From the NCBI GenBank assembly GCA_028284005.1, contig JANQSO010000002.1, positions 124,001 through 188,000 of the forward strand: a stretch of 64,000 bases of DNA, in the 5' to 3' direction. The notes under the pieces are model-generated. The model saw only the letters and a program-made list of their open reading frames with translations. It was not told the DNA's origin and searched no databases. Positions 7,049 through 15,256 of the stretch are shown one piece after another. Within the stretch, counting starts at the first letter, position 1. Each line of letters starts with the position of its first letter. The translations under genes were made by a program, and so were the position numbers. The stretch comes from Flavobacteriaceae bacterium. GTDB lineage: Bacteria; Bacteroidota; Bacteroidia; Flavobacteriales; Flavobacteriaceae.

Positions 7049-9613
7049 TTAATTTTGGGGATTACTATTTTTTTCTTCTTCTGAACTGCGGTTCAGATAG
7101 TCTTCAAGATTTTTATGAATCTGAATGATCTTATAGTTAGGTGTTGAAATTTCGAAATATGGGTCTGTAATTTTATATTTTTTGTTCTCTTTTAATACCT
7201 GGCCAAAACCACGACCTCCCAGTTTTGTATTCAACCCGTGAACAATTACAAAAATAGTATCCGGATCATAGTAATCTACAGAGGCATTCATTTTAATATA
7301 CCTGTATTCCTGAATAGCCATATCCAGTTTTTCTTTAAGGGCTTCGGCAGATTCTCTGTCGTCACTATTAAAGGTATATACTATTTTCCATTTGTTATCC
7401 TCATCGTCTGAAACGAATTCTTTAACTGCCAGTTTAGGTAAAACCGTATTGTATATTGTTTGTGCCTGTTTTCCCTCTTCGGAATTTGGATAGTTAAGCG
7501 ACACATAATTAAGCGCTTTTTTATAGGCTTCAAAACCGTCCTTACGGCCTAAGGCTGTAGCCTTTAACATTTCAAGCTTAGGAACAATATCATTACCATT
7601 ATAAAGGGAAATATATTCATCACTTGTTGCTATGACATTTTGGTAGTTCCCTGCTTCAAACTCTTTATAAAGCGCTTTGTACTTAAATTCCGGGCTAGAC
7701 TCATCTGTTGCTAATTGTGAATTTGGATTTAGCAAAATTTCAGCATATCGTGACTCCGGATAGTTATTGATGATATCATTTTTGTACTTATCGGCAAGTG
7801 CTGTCTGCTCTTCCTGATTGTATATTTTATACAAATTATATTTTGAAGGCAGAATTAATCTTTCTTCAGGATTAAATGTTAGTAGCTTCTCCAGTCGATC
7901 TGCCGCTAATCCGTATTCTTTAAACTTCTCTTTGTATATGAGCCCTAGTTGGTAATACGCAAAGTTTCGGTCTTTAGCAATACTGTCTATTACTTTTTGA
8001 TCTGTTGGAATTCTGGAAATATAGGTTTCCGGTTTGTATAATTCACTTTCGGCAATAGGTTCTGCTTCAACAACTGCTATTTCATCATCATTGATCCCAC
8101 TTGTTTGTTTGCTGGAAAGCCTCCAGTTATCTTCCAGTTTTCTATCTCCCCAAATTTTTCTGAACTCTTGTTTCCCATAAGCTACAGTGGCGGTATTGTA
8201 AAAATAAAATGCCCCTCCTTTTTCTTCTTCTTCTTTCTTTCCTTGTTTCTTATAAAATTCCTGGTTGGCAATACTTTTTTCTAATTTTACGCTTGCTATA
8301 GAGTCTTGGATCGCTTTTTCTTTTAGCTTGGTGGTGTATTCGGTGAAATATGCCAATTGCTGTGCTTCTGTCATATTTGCAATCCGAAGTATACTGTCAT
8401 TTGTTGTTGCAATATCTTCATATTTAATAACATCATCCAGGTTTTCACGCTTCTTCTTTACACGACGCCAAAGACGCGTATTCACTTCCAGGAAAGTAAG
8501 TGTACTGTCATAATAGCTTCCGGCAGTTTTATATTTAGCATCGTCAAAACTTATTTCGGCAAGCGTCTGGTAATTTACAGCCTGTAATATCCTGTCTTCT
8601 CTAAATGTTTGAATGGATTTATTATAATAGATAACTGCAGTGTCGATATTTTGGGTACTTCTATAGTACTCACCCATCTGGTTATATATTCTATCTAAAT
8701 AAGGTCTGTTCTCTCTGTCTTTTTCCAAATCCTGAAGTAATTCCAATAAAGCGATACGGTCTTCTTTATCATAATTAAAGTTCTTCGCTTTTGCTATATA
8801 CGCATTGATCATGTAGATACGAGGAGATTTTCTATTGAGCTCGATAACTTCATCAAAGGCCATATTTGCACTATCTTTCTGGTCCAAACGATTGTACAAC
8901 TGCCCCTTTATATATGCATAACGCCCTCTAAGTTCGTTATCTTTTACATATTCCGAAGCCATTTTAATATAAGGAACCGCCTCCTGAATAGAATCCAAAT
9001 TAATATATGCCTGAGCCATAATTGCAGCTCCATCTGCTAATTCTTCATCGTCAAGTTCTGTTTCGTCAAACATTTTTTGAAGATTCTCCAGCGCAATATC
9101 CTCATTCTTTAAACGGATATTGGTTTTTGCTTTCCAAACCTTCGCACGATTAATGTTATTACTTGTTGGGTATTTGTTTAAAATAAAATTAAAAGCATCC
9201 AAGGCAGGTACAAAGCGCTGGTCGTAGTATCGTGACTTTCCAAGCAGCATGTATGCTTCGTCAATTTGTGGATTGTACTCCTTGCCGTCAATGTAAATAG
9301 AATGTTTTTGAATCGCTTTTGCAGATTTTTCTTCGGCTCTGTTAAAATCCGGATTATCAGACTCTCCCGGCAAAGAAATTTTATCGATGATCTCTACGCG
9401 CTCCACAGGAAGGATTTCCCAAAAATTATCCCGATAGTTAAGAGCTAATTCCCTTTTTCCTTTTTCAAAGGCAAGCCCTCCGTTATAAAGTGTATTATAT
9501 TCTGCAGTTACCGCATGAAAATTGCGGCTCATAAATGTGTTTTTCTTTCTGGAACAAGCTGTTAGAACTAGAACAGCCAGTAAAAAAATGGTAATTTTGT
9601 ATATGCCTTTCAA
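7049..9613 (-). CDS. porW: Type IX secretion system lipoprotein PorW/SprE
   Basis: An 854-residue protein with a lipoprotein signal (lipobox LTAC, Cys20) followed by many tetratricopeptide-like helical repeats through most of its length (for example NRAKVWKAKTNIRLKNED around 150 and AYYQLGLIYKEKFKEYG around 560), then a C-terminal domain rich in Lys, Asn and Tyr. The N-terminal SRNFHAVTAEYNTLYNG region is characteristic of SprE/PorW. This outer-membrane/periplasmic lipoprotein is needed for T9SS function and, in Flavobacterium johnsoniae, gliding motility. It leads the genes bactofilin-atpZ-DUF6168. Confirms that the cell has a T9SS, consistent with the sorting domain at 25891-27507. Confidence 0.92.
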   Translation of the reverse strand: MKGIYKITIFLLAVLVLTACSRKKNTFMSRNFHAVTAEYNTLYNGGLAFEKGKRELALNYRDNFWEILPVERVEIIDKISLPGESDNPDFNRAEEKSAKAIQKHSIYIDGKEYNPQIDEAYMLLGKSRYYDQRFVPALDAFNFILNKYPTSNNINRAKVWKAKTNIRLKNEDIALENLQKMFDETELDDEELADGAAIMAQAYINLDSIQEAVPYIKMASEYVKDNELRGRYAYIKGQLYNRLDQKDSANMAFDEVIELNRKSPRIYMINAYIAKAKNFNYDKEDRIALLELLQDLEKDRENRPYLDRIYNQMGEYYRSTQNIDTAVIYYNKSIQTFREDRILQAVNYQTLAEISFDDAKYKTAGSYYDSTLTFLEVNTRLWRRVKKKRENLDDVIKYEDIATTNDSILRIANMTEAQQLAYFTEYTTKLKEKAIQDSIASVKLEKSIANQEFYKKQGKKEEEEKGGAFYFYNTATVAYGKQEFRKIWGDRKLEDNWRLSSKQTSGINDDEIAVVEAEPIAESELYKPETYISRIPTDQKVIDSIAKDRNFAYYQLGLIYKEKFKEYGLAADRLEKLLTFNPEERLILPSKYNLYKIYNQEEQTALADKYKNDIINNYPESRYAEILLNPNSQLATDESSPEFKYKALYKEFEAGNYQNVIATSDEYISLYNGNDIVPKLEMLKATALGRKDGFEAYKKALNYVSLNYPNSEEGKQAQTIYNTVLPKLAVKEFVSDDEDNKWKIVYTFNSDDRESAEALKEKLDMAIQEYRYIKMNASVDYYDPDTIFVIVHGLNTKLGGRGFGQVLKENKKYKITDPYFEISTPNYKIIQIHKNLEDYLNRSSEEEKNSNPQN

Positions 9614-9834
9614 AATACTTTCAGTTTATATGATACTGTAACTTAAAAGCTTTACTTTTAGTATGTAAAAACTCAACGGAACCGTAAAAATACGTTTCTT
9701 TTTAATATCTCGCCTGTTAAACGCTTAAAAAAAGGCGATTCATCTGTTTTTCATATAATTTCCTAAAAACTGAGATAGAACTTACTTAGCATCAACTAGC
9801 CCGGTTTTTGATCTTTATTTAAAGCTCATTTCAC

Positions 9835-9842
9835 TACATTTG
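9835..9842 (+). promoter_or_regulatory. Promoter -7 element of the ferredoxin-type reductase gene
   Basis: TACATTTG matches TAnnTTTG and ends 15 nt before the ATG at 9858. The nearest TTTG upstream is 24 nt away, so the -33 part is weak. The TTG at 9840 that would extend the gene lies inside this box, which argues for the ATG at 9858. Confidence 0.55.
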
Positions 9843-9857
9843 CGGAAAATTTTGTCT

Positions 9858-10907
9858 ATGAGCGAATTCCATACGCTTACTGTTTCTGAAGTAAAAAAAG
9901 AGACTCCCAATGCAGTTTCTATTGTTTTTGAAGTTCCTTCGGCATTAAAAGAAAAATTTCACTTTAAGGCCGGGCAGTATATCACTATTAAACATTCCCT
10001 GAACGGAAAAGAAATAAGAAGAGCCTATTCCATCTGTTGTTCCCAAAATAGCGGGTCATTGAAAGTAGGTGTTAAAAAAGTGAAAGGCGGTACATTTTCG
10101 GTATATGCAAATACCTTATTAAAGGCAGGTGATACATTGGATGTCATGCTTCCGGAAGGTACATTTGTTCTGGAACCTCAGCCCAATATTTCAAAAAATT
10201 ATGCAGCTTTTGTTGCCGGTAGCGGGATCACTCCCGTTTTGTCAATTGTACAAACCCTAATGGAAGCAGATTCTGATAGTACGTTTGTTTTGTTCTATGG
10301 AAACCAAACCTTAGGTGAAACTATGTTCTATTCAGAACTATTGGCCCTGCAAGAAAAATATCCGGACCGATTGCATATTGAATTTATATTTAGTCGTAAG
10401 CAGGAAGGTGATGCCATGTTTGGGAGAATAGAAAGGTCCACTGTAAATTATGTTGTCAAGAACAAATTTAAAGAACGTTCATTTGATGCTTTTTATCTCT
10501 GTGGGCCGGAACCTATGATCAATGAAGTATCTTCTGTGCTGCAAGAAAGTGGGATTAGCGAAAAGCAAATCTATTTTGAGCTTTTTACTACTACAGACGA
10601 AGGTTCTCTAACAGAGCCTCATGATGGAGACACACAAATTACCATAACTGTTGATGATGAAACCGAAACCTTTTCAATGCCTCAAAACAAATCGGTCCTG
10701 GAGGCTGCTCTCGAACAGAAGATCGATGCTCCCTATTCCTGCCAGGGAGGTATTTGCAGTACCTGTATTGCCCGCATTACAGAAGGAAAAGCCGAAATGA
10801 AGAAAAATCAGATCTTAACGGACATCGAAATAGCCGAAGGTTTAATCTTAACCTGCCAGGCGCATCCTACTACTCCTACTTTGGTTGTAGATTATGATGA
10901 TGTTTAA
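9858..10907 (+). CDS. FAD/[2Fe-2S] ferredoxin-type reductase (PaaE/HmpX-like oxidoreductase)
   Basis: A 349-residue two-part electron transferase. The N-terminal FNR module has the FAD-binding RAYSIC motif (around residue 55), a NADP-binding GSGITPVLS loop and CGPEPMI. The C-terminal plant-type ferredoxin has its cluster cysteines in CQGGICSTC plus the distant Cys of LTCQAHP. It moves electrons from NAD(P)H via FAD to the iron-sulfur centre and on to an oxygenase or other acceptor. Similar proteins serve PaaE of phenylacetyl-CoA epoxidase, but no paa genes are nearby, so the partner is unknown. ATG 9858 was chosen because an upstream TTG lies in the promoter. Its stop abuts the stop of the convergent GT9 gene with no spacer. 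Confidence 0.88.
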   Translation: MSEFHTLTVSEVKKETPNAVSIVFEVPSALKEKFHFKAGQYITIKHSLNGKEIRRAYSICCSQNSGSLKVGVKKVKGGTFSVYANTLLKAGDTLDVMLPEGTFVLEPQPNISKNYAAFVAGSGITPVLSIVQTLMEADSDSTFVLFYGNQTLGETMFYSELLALQEKYPDRLHIEFIFSRKQEGDAMFGRIERSTVNYVVKNKFKERSFDAFYLCGPEPMINEVSSVLQESGISEKQIYFELFTTTDEGSLTEPHDGDTQITITVDDETETFSMPQNKSVLEAALEQKIDAPYSCQGGICSTCIARITEGKAEMKKNQILTDIEIAEGLILTCQAHPTTPTLVVDYDDV

Positions 10908-11939
10908 TTAAATGGTTTCTACAATTTTTTTAACAACAGTATCCGGAGCGATCGTTTCCATAACCTTTTCATATCCTTCGGGATATTTATTTCCATAAAT
11001 GGAAGTAGGAATTAGAGGATATTTATTCCGGTCTGCTGTCAATTGATTTTTTTCCGGCTGTCCAAAAGGCACAAAACCTGCATAAGGGTGCGTAGCTCCC
11101 CAAAGTGTGATTACGGGAATACCGAAAATAGTAGCCAAATGACCATTCCCACTATCCATGGAAAGCATTAGGTCAAGATTACAGATTAGGGACAATTCGT
11201 CTTCAAAGGTAAGTTGTCCGGCAACATTGGTAACTGTAGAATGTAAGGATTCTATTTTTGAAAGTACCTCGATCTCTTCTTTTCCTCCGCCAAAAAGAAA
11301 AATACGATAGTTTCCCAATGCATCTAATTGAGTGATGACTTCTTTCATAAGCTCGATAGGATACATTTTACTCTTAAAAGCCGCAAAAGGAGCTATTCCA
11401 ATTGCTTTTAGAGTATGTGTGCCTATTAGGCTCAACAGTCTGGGGGTTAATTGTTTCTTCTTAGGAAATTGGTGCTCACTAAGCGTGACAGGGTATCCTA
11501 GTTTTTCAAAGACATCTGCATAGCGCTGATGTGTGCTTTTTAATGGCCAAATTGGATTCCCGTTTGCGCTGGTAAGTGCTTTCTTTTCGGCTCTACCCTT
11601 ATCAATAGTTGAAATCTTTATCCCTCTTAATCTTAGATAATTGGTAATTACTTTGGAGCGGATCACATTGTGCAAGTCTGCTACCGCAGTAATTCCCAAT
11701 CTCTTTGCTTCTTTAGCAAGCTTTACCAATCCAAGGCCTTTGTGCTGTCCATATACATCTGCTTCCAAAAAAGAAATGTTTGGAATATCTTCAAATAAAG
11801 GTTTAAAAAAGGGTCGAGTAAGAACTGTTAGTTTAATATTTGGATAGGTTCGAGCCACAACTCTAAGGACAGGAATCGTCATTGCTACATCACCCAAAGC
11901 AGACAGGCGGATTACAAGTATGTGAACAGGGGGTGCCAA
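10908..11939 (-). CDS. Glycosyltransferase family 9 (heptosyltransferase-like)
   Basis: A 343-residue protein with the GT9 start (HILVIRLSALGDVAMTIPVL) and the C-terminal donor-site region (LMLSMDSGNGHLATIFGIP followed by TLWGATHPY). GT9 enzymes such as WaaC/WaaF transfer heptose from ADP-heptose to the LPS inner core at the inner face of the cytoplasmic membrane. The start is a TTG 6 nt after the DUF4254 stop; no ATG exists before residue 20, inside the conserved motif, so TTG is the likely initiator. Pairing with DUF4254 is a recurrent flavobacterial arrangement. The exact acceptor is unknown. Confidence 0.88.
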   Translation of the reverse strand: MAPPVHILVIRLSALGDVAMTIPVLRVVARTYPNIKLTVLTRPFFKPLFEDIPNISFLEADVYGQHKGLGLVKLAKEAKRLGITAVADLHNVIRSKVITNYLRLRGIKISTIDKGRAEKKALTSANGNPIWPLKSTHQRYADVFEKLGYPVTLSEHQFPKKKQLTPRLLSLIGTHTLKAIGIAPFAAFKSKMYPIELMKEVITQLDALGNYRIFLFGGGKEEIEVLSKIESLHSTVTNVAGQLTFEDELSLICNLDLMLSMDSGNGHLATIFGIPVITLWGATHPYAGFVPFGQPEKNQLTADRNKYPLIPTSIYGNKYPEGYEKVMETIAPDTVVKKIVETI

Positions 11940-11945
11940 GTCTAG

Positions 11946-12554
11946 CTATTTTTCGCCTCGTAGTACAGGGTTTAGTTCATCGTCATTGTACATTTTCATT
12001 TGTTTATAAACTTTCATGTATTTTTTTCCGTGAGCTATATCACTTAACAATTGATCAATAGCAGTGCTTAAATCAACACGTTGTTCCAATAATACATTGA
12101 GTTTTGCCTGGCAATTCGCCCGATGCGCTTCGGAAGCATTTGTGCGAGTCGCTTCTTCATGCATATGATAAATTTTTAAAGCTAAAATAGAAAGGCGGTC
12201 TACCCCCCAGGCAGGGCTTTCGGTATTGATGGTTGCATCTTCACCTACTGTTACATCTTTATATTTTTCCAAAAAATAGCTGTCGATATATTCCACCATG
12301 TCTGTACGGTCCTGGTTGGAAGCATCTATCTGCCGTTTCAGTTTTAAAGCGGCAACAGGTTCTATATCCGGGTCGCGAATAATGTCTTCATAATGCCATT
12401 GCACAGTATCGATCCAACATTTTCTATATAACAAATGTTCCAGGAGTTGGTCCTTTTTATCGTAAGGATTTGTAAAAGGCTGGTCTACTGTATTTACTTC
12501 GTGGTATTTGTCAATTACCTCAACAAATATTTTATTGGCTTTATCACTAAACAT
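11946..12554 (-). CDS. DUF4254 domain-containing protein
   Basis: A 202-residue, mostly helical, highly charged cytoplasmic protein with no signal or membrane segment. The central segment (LEHLLYRKCWIDTVQWHYEDIIRDP, and RLSILALKIYHM near residue 125) fits DUF4254. Function is unknown; it sits 6 nt upstream of the GT9 gene, so a role linked to LPS core sugar transfer is plausible. ATG 12554 is preferred over an in-frame TTG 18 nt upstream that is not needed for the domain. A TAnnTTTG box at 12617-12624 probably drives the pair. Confidence 0.82.
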   Translation of the reverse strand: MFSDKANKIFVEVIDKYHEVNTVDQPFTNPYDKKDQLLEHLLYRKCWIDTVQWHYEDIIRDPDIEPVAALKLKRQIDASNQDRTDMVEYIDSYFLEKYKDVTVGEDATINTESPAWGVDRLSILALKIYHMHEEATRTNASEAHRANCQAKLNVLLEQRVDLSTAIDQLLSDIAHGKKYMKVYKQMKMYNDDELNPVLRGEK

Positions 12555-12616
12555 AATTTCTTGGTTTTGCAAAAATTACTTTTCAGAATAGTCTCTAAAT
12601 TCTGTTTTCCGTTGCG

Positions 12617-12624
12617 CAAAGGTA
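12617..12624 (-). promoter_or_regulatory. Promoter -7 element for the DUF4254-GT9 pair
   Basis: TACCTTTG on the minus strand, a full TAnnTTTG match, 62 nt upstream of the ATG at 12554. No well-spaced -33 TTG is present (nearest at about 23 nt). A second, imperfect box with one extra base lies around 12570. Confidence 0.5.
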
Positions 12625-12727
12625 TTATATTTTACAATAGTATTTAGCAAATGGTCGTTAGCTTTGCTTTGTTATCTTTCAGATATAGCACCTGAACACA
12701 TACTATTCTTTTAGATCGTGTGGCAGT

Positions 12728-13651
12728 TCATATAAACAGAAGAACTATTGGGAGCAATACTACCAGTAATAACAATAATTCTCTAAACCAAAACTCTTTG
12801 ATGTTCTCAATATAATTAGAAGTGATTATGGCCGTAGGAGCCAATAAAAATAAAAGCTCTCCACCTGTCTTTTGAGGACTGGATACTGTTATAAAAATTG
12901 ATATTATGGTTACTACTAACATTAACAGATAATTAGGTTTATCTTTTTTGGGAATAGATGAAAGCTTAAAGATTCTGTATATGCCTGTCCAAATAATAAA
13001 GGTTACAATTATAGTTGCAGGAATTAAGATCTTTGCAGTGTGGTATGCAGAAAAATCCGTGCCTATTATCATTTGCAGCTCGAAAACCCAGTTTAAAGAG
13101 TCATACACAAAAAAATGATATGCAGTTACAATGATCAAAACACCCAAAAAACCTACAAAAGGAATAAGCAAATGTTTATATGTGGTATGCTTTTTTCTTA
13201 AAATGGCCAGAAACAAAACGATAAAGAACAAAAGGCAGTAAAAATAGAAGAAAGACGCTATCGTAATCCATAGGGAAGCATCAAGTATTTTCTTTTCAGT
13301 ATTTTTTTCAGATTTCAGGCTTAGAACCCTACGCAAAGCCAGTAACAGAAAGATATTGGCCAAAAGAATATTTTTTTCAAAAAAAATGACCGGAAGCATT
13401 ACCAGAAAGCAACTAAAGAAAAGTATTCCAAAAGTATTGGACTTTGTTAGATCGTTCTTTCTAATAATAAAATCAACCAATAACATGGAGAAAACACACA
13501 CTGCAATAAAGAAGAGATGTTCTGCCAACCACATTCCTGAAAACTTTATTGGAGCACCAAACAGGATTCCTAAAACATAGCCTATGAAAATAAATATGCC
13601 AAGTATTAAGAAGTTTACAGGATTAGATTTGCCAAAAAAGCTTGTAAGCAT
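12728..13651 (-). CDS. DUF6427 family integral membrane protein
   Basis: A 307-residue protein dominated by hydrophobic helices (about 10-12 membrane segments), beginning MLTSFFGKSNPVNFLILG, the usual start of DUF6427 proteins. An upstream extension to 13723 would use a TTG/ATG outside the conserved start and overlap the divergent promoter, so 13651 is chosen. No catalytic motif is recognised. Such proteins occur beside purD/upp and DUF6341 in Flavobacteriaceae, as here. Function unknown; inner-membrane location is clear from the hydrophobicity. Confidence 0.82.
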   Translation of the reverse strand: MLTSFFGKSNPVNFLILGIFIFIGYVLGILFGAPIKFSGMWLAEHLFFIAVCVFSMLLVDFIIRKNDLTKSNTFGILFFSCFLVMLPVIFFEKNILLANIFLLLALRRVLSLKSEKNTEKKILDASLWITIASFFYFYCLLFFIVLFLAILRKKHTTYKHLLIPFVGFLGVLIIVTAYHFFVYDSLNWVFELQMIIGTDFSAYHTAKILIPATIIVTFIIWTGIYRIFKLSSIPKKDKPNYLLMLVVTIISIFITVSSPQKTGGELLFLLAPTAIITSNYIENIKEFWFRELLLLLVVLLPIVLLFI

Positions 13652-13672
13652 GCTATGTAATTTATACTTTTG
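13642..13672 (+). promoter_or_regulatory. Promoter of the DUF6341 gene
   Basis: TTG (13642-13644), 20 nt, then TACTTTTG (13665-13672): a good -33/-7 pair. The ATG at 13691 is 18 nt downstream of the box. It overlaps the first codons of the divergent DUF6427 gene. Confidence 0.65.
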
Positions 13673-13690
13673 TGTTATAAATATAAAGAT

Positions 13691-13924
13691 ATGACTTGGA
13701 AAGGTTTTTTTGAGGGAATACAATCATTTAGTGAAAATATATTATTTGCTCCCTACGATGCTTTGCGATTAGGAGTGGATAGCTGGTGGATGTCTAATAT
13801 TGTAAGCTGGTTATTAACCCTTTGTGGTTTTGTTGCTTTTGTCTATTGGATGGGGCAATTAAAAAAATACAATGATAGCGGTGAAGAAGATAAAAGTATA
13901 ACTTCCCATTCGTATTTAGAATAG
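13691..13924 (+). CDS. DUF6341 family small membrane protein
   Basis: A 77-residue protein starting MTWKGFFEGIQSFSENILF, with one clear membrane helix near residues 34-54 (NIVSWLLTLCGFVAFVYWMG) and a charged tail (GQLKKYNDSGEEDKS). It matches the small DUF6341 proteins that are sometimes mislabelled uracil phosphoribosyltransferase because they neighbour upp; there is no phosphoribosyltransferase motif. A TTG start at 13670 falls inside the -7 box and was rejected. Its stop overlaps the 3' end of convergent purD by 9 bp. Function unknown. Confidence 0.8.
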   Translation: MTWKGFFEGIQSFSENILFAPYDALRLGVDSWWMSNIVSWLLTLCGFVAFVYWMGQLKKYNDSGEEDKSITSHSYLE

Positions 13925-15190
13925 GTCGAAACCAATATCGGAACGATAATACATCCTGTCAAAAGATAGTTTTGCTATGTTTTGATAGGATTTTTTTAAT
14001 GCCATTTTGTAGTCGATATCTAAAGATGTAATAGCCATCACTCTTCCTCCGTTGGTGGTGATCTTCCCGTCTTTTTGCGAAGTTCCGGCATGAAAAACAA
14101 TAGAATCTTCTATTTCTGAAACTCCGGATATCTCTTTCCCCTTTTCATAAGCTTCAGGATATCCTCCAGAAACAACCATAACGGTAGTTGCAGCGCGTTC
14201 ATCTATTTCAATTGAAACCTCATCTAGCTTTTGTTGGCATGTAGCTTCGAAAAGAGTTACCAAATCCGTTTTAATTCTGGGTAATACCACTTCGGTCTCC
14301 GGGTCACCCATACGCACATTATATTCTATTACAAAAGGTTCGCCAGCCACTTTAATTAAGCCAATAAATATAAAGCCCTTATAGTCAATCTGTTCTTTTT
14401 TCAAACCATCGACCGTTGGTTTTACGATCCTATCTTCAATTTTTTGCATTAAAAGGGAATCTGCAAAAGGGACAGGGGATATAGCTCCCATACCTCCGGT
14501 ATTTAACCCTGTATCTCCTTCTCCAATACGTTTATAATCTTTAGCCGTAGGAAGTATTTTATAGTTTTTACCATCGGTTAAAACAAAAACGCTCAATTCA
14601 ATTCCATCGAGAAATTCTTCGATCACTACTGTAGAACTTGCTTCGCCAAATTTGCTGTGCGCAAGCATATTCTCTAATTCTTGCCTGGCTTCATTCAGGT
14701 CATTAAGGATCAAAACACCTTTCCCAGCTGCCAATCCATCTGCTTTTAAAACATAGGGAGGTTTTAAGCTTTCTAAAAATTGTTTCCCTGCTTCCAAAGA
14801 GTCTTTTGTAAAACTTGCATATGCCGCCGTAGGAATGTTATGCTCCAGCATAAATTCTTTGGCTCGTTCTTTACTTCCTTCCAATAACGCCCCTCGCTGA
14901 GAAGGCCCTATAATCATAACATCTTTTAAAAGTGGTGTACTGGCAAAATAATTTGTTATTCCATTTACCAAAGGGTCTTCAGGCCCAACTACAACCATTT
15001 TAATATCGTTTTCCAGCACACAATTCTTAATTGCCTCAAAATCACTTAGTGAAAGAGAAAGGTTTGTTGCAATTGAAGCTGTTCCCGCATTTCCGGGAGC
15101 TACAAAAAGGGCATCACAATGTTTACTTTCTGCAATTTTGTAAGCAAAGGTGTGTTCGCGGCCGCCAGATCCTAATATTAAAATGTTCAT
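13916..15190 (-). CDS. purD: Phosphoribosylamine--glycine ligase (GAR synthetase)
   Basis: A 424-residue ATP-grasp enzyme that joins glycine to phosphoribosylamine in the second step of purine synthesis. It starts MNILILGSGGREHTF, the diagnostic N-terminal nucleotide-fold loop, and contains the ATP-grasp lid PPYVLKADGLAAGKGV (around residue 140) and the metal/ATP-binding EYNVRMGDPETEVVLP (around 290). Length is standard. The start is supported by the motif at residue 8. A -7 box lies 26 nt upstream. It is convergent with, and overlaps by 9 bp, the DUF6341 gene. Confidence 0.97.
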   Translation of the reverse strand: MNILILGSGGREHTFAYKIAESKHCDALFVAPGNAGTASIATNLSLSLSDFEAIKNCVLENDIKMVVVGPEDPLVNGITNYFASTPLLKDVMIIGPSQRGALLEGSKERAKEFMLEHNIPTAAYASFTKDSLEAGKQFLESLKPPYVLKADGLAAGKGVLILNDLNEARQELENMLAHSKFGEASSTVVIEEFLDGIELSVFVLTDGKNYKILPTAKDYKRIGEGDTGLNTGGMGAISPVPFADSLLMQKIEDRIVKPTVDGLKKEQIDYKGFIFIGLIKVAGEPFVIEYNVRMGDPETEVVLPRIKTDLVTLFEATCQQKLDEVSIEIDERAATTVMVVSGGYPEAYEKGKEISGVSEIEDSIVFHAGTSQKDGKITTNGGRVMAITSLDIDYKMALKKSYQNIAKLSFDRMYYRSDIGFDLF

Positions 15191-15215
15191 TTTTAGAAAG
15201 ATTTTAATTCGAGAT

Positions 15216-15223
15216 CAAAAATA
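15216..15223 (-). promoter_or_regulatory. Promoter -7 element of purD
   Basis: TATTTTTG on the minus strand, a TAnnTTTG match, 25 nt before the purD ATG; no clear -33 TTG at the expected distance. Confidence 0.5.
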
Positions 15224-15256
15224 ATTGTTTGTAAATTGACCTACTAATATTTTAGC

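Noticed and set aside
9614-9834. Intergenic region between porW and the reductase gene searched for an RNA gene or riboswitch
   Set aside because: AT-rich with no strong stem, no tRNA-like fold and no conserved box apart from the promoter at 9835; nothing supportable.
13670-13690. TTG start extending the DUF6341 protein by seven residues
   Set aside because: The TTG is part of the TACTTTTG promoter element, so it is very unlikely to be transcribed.
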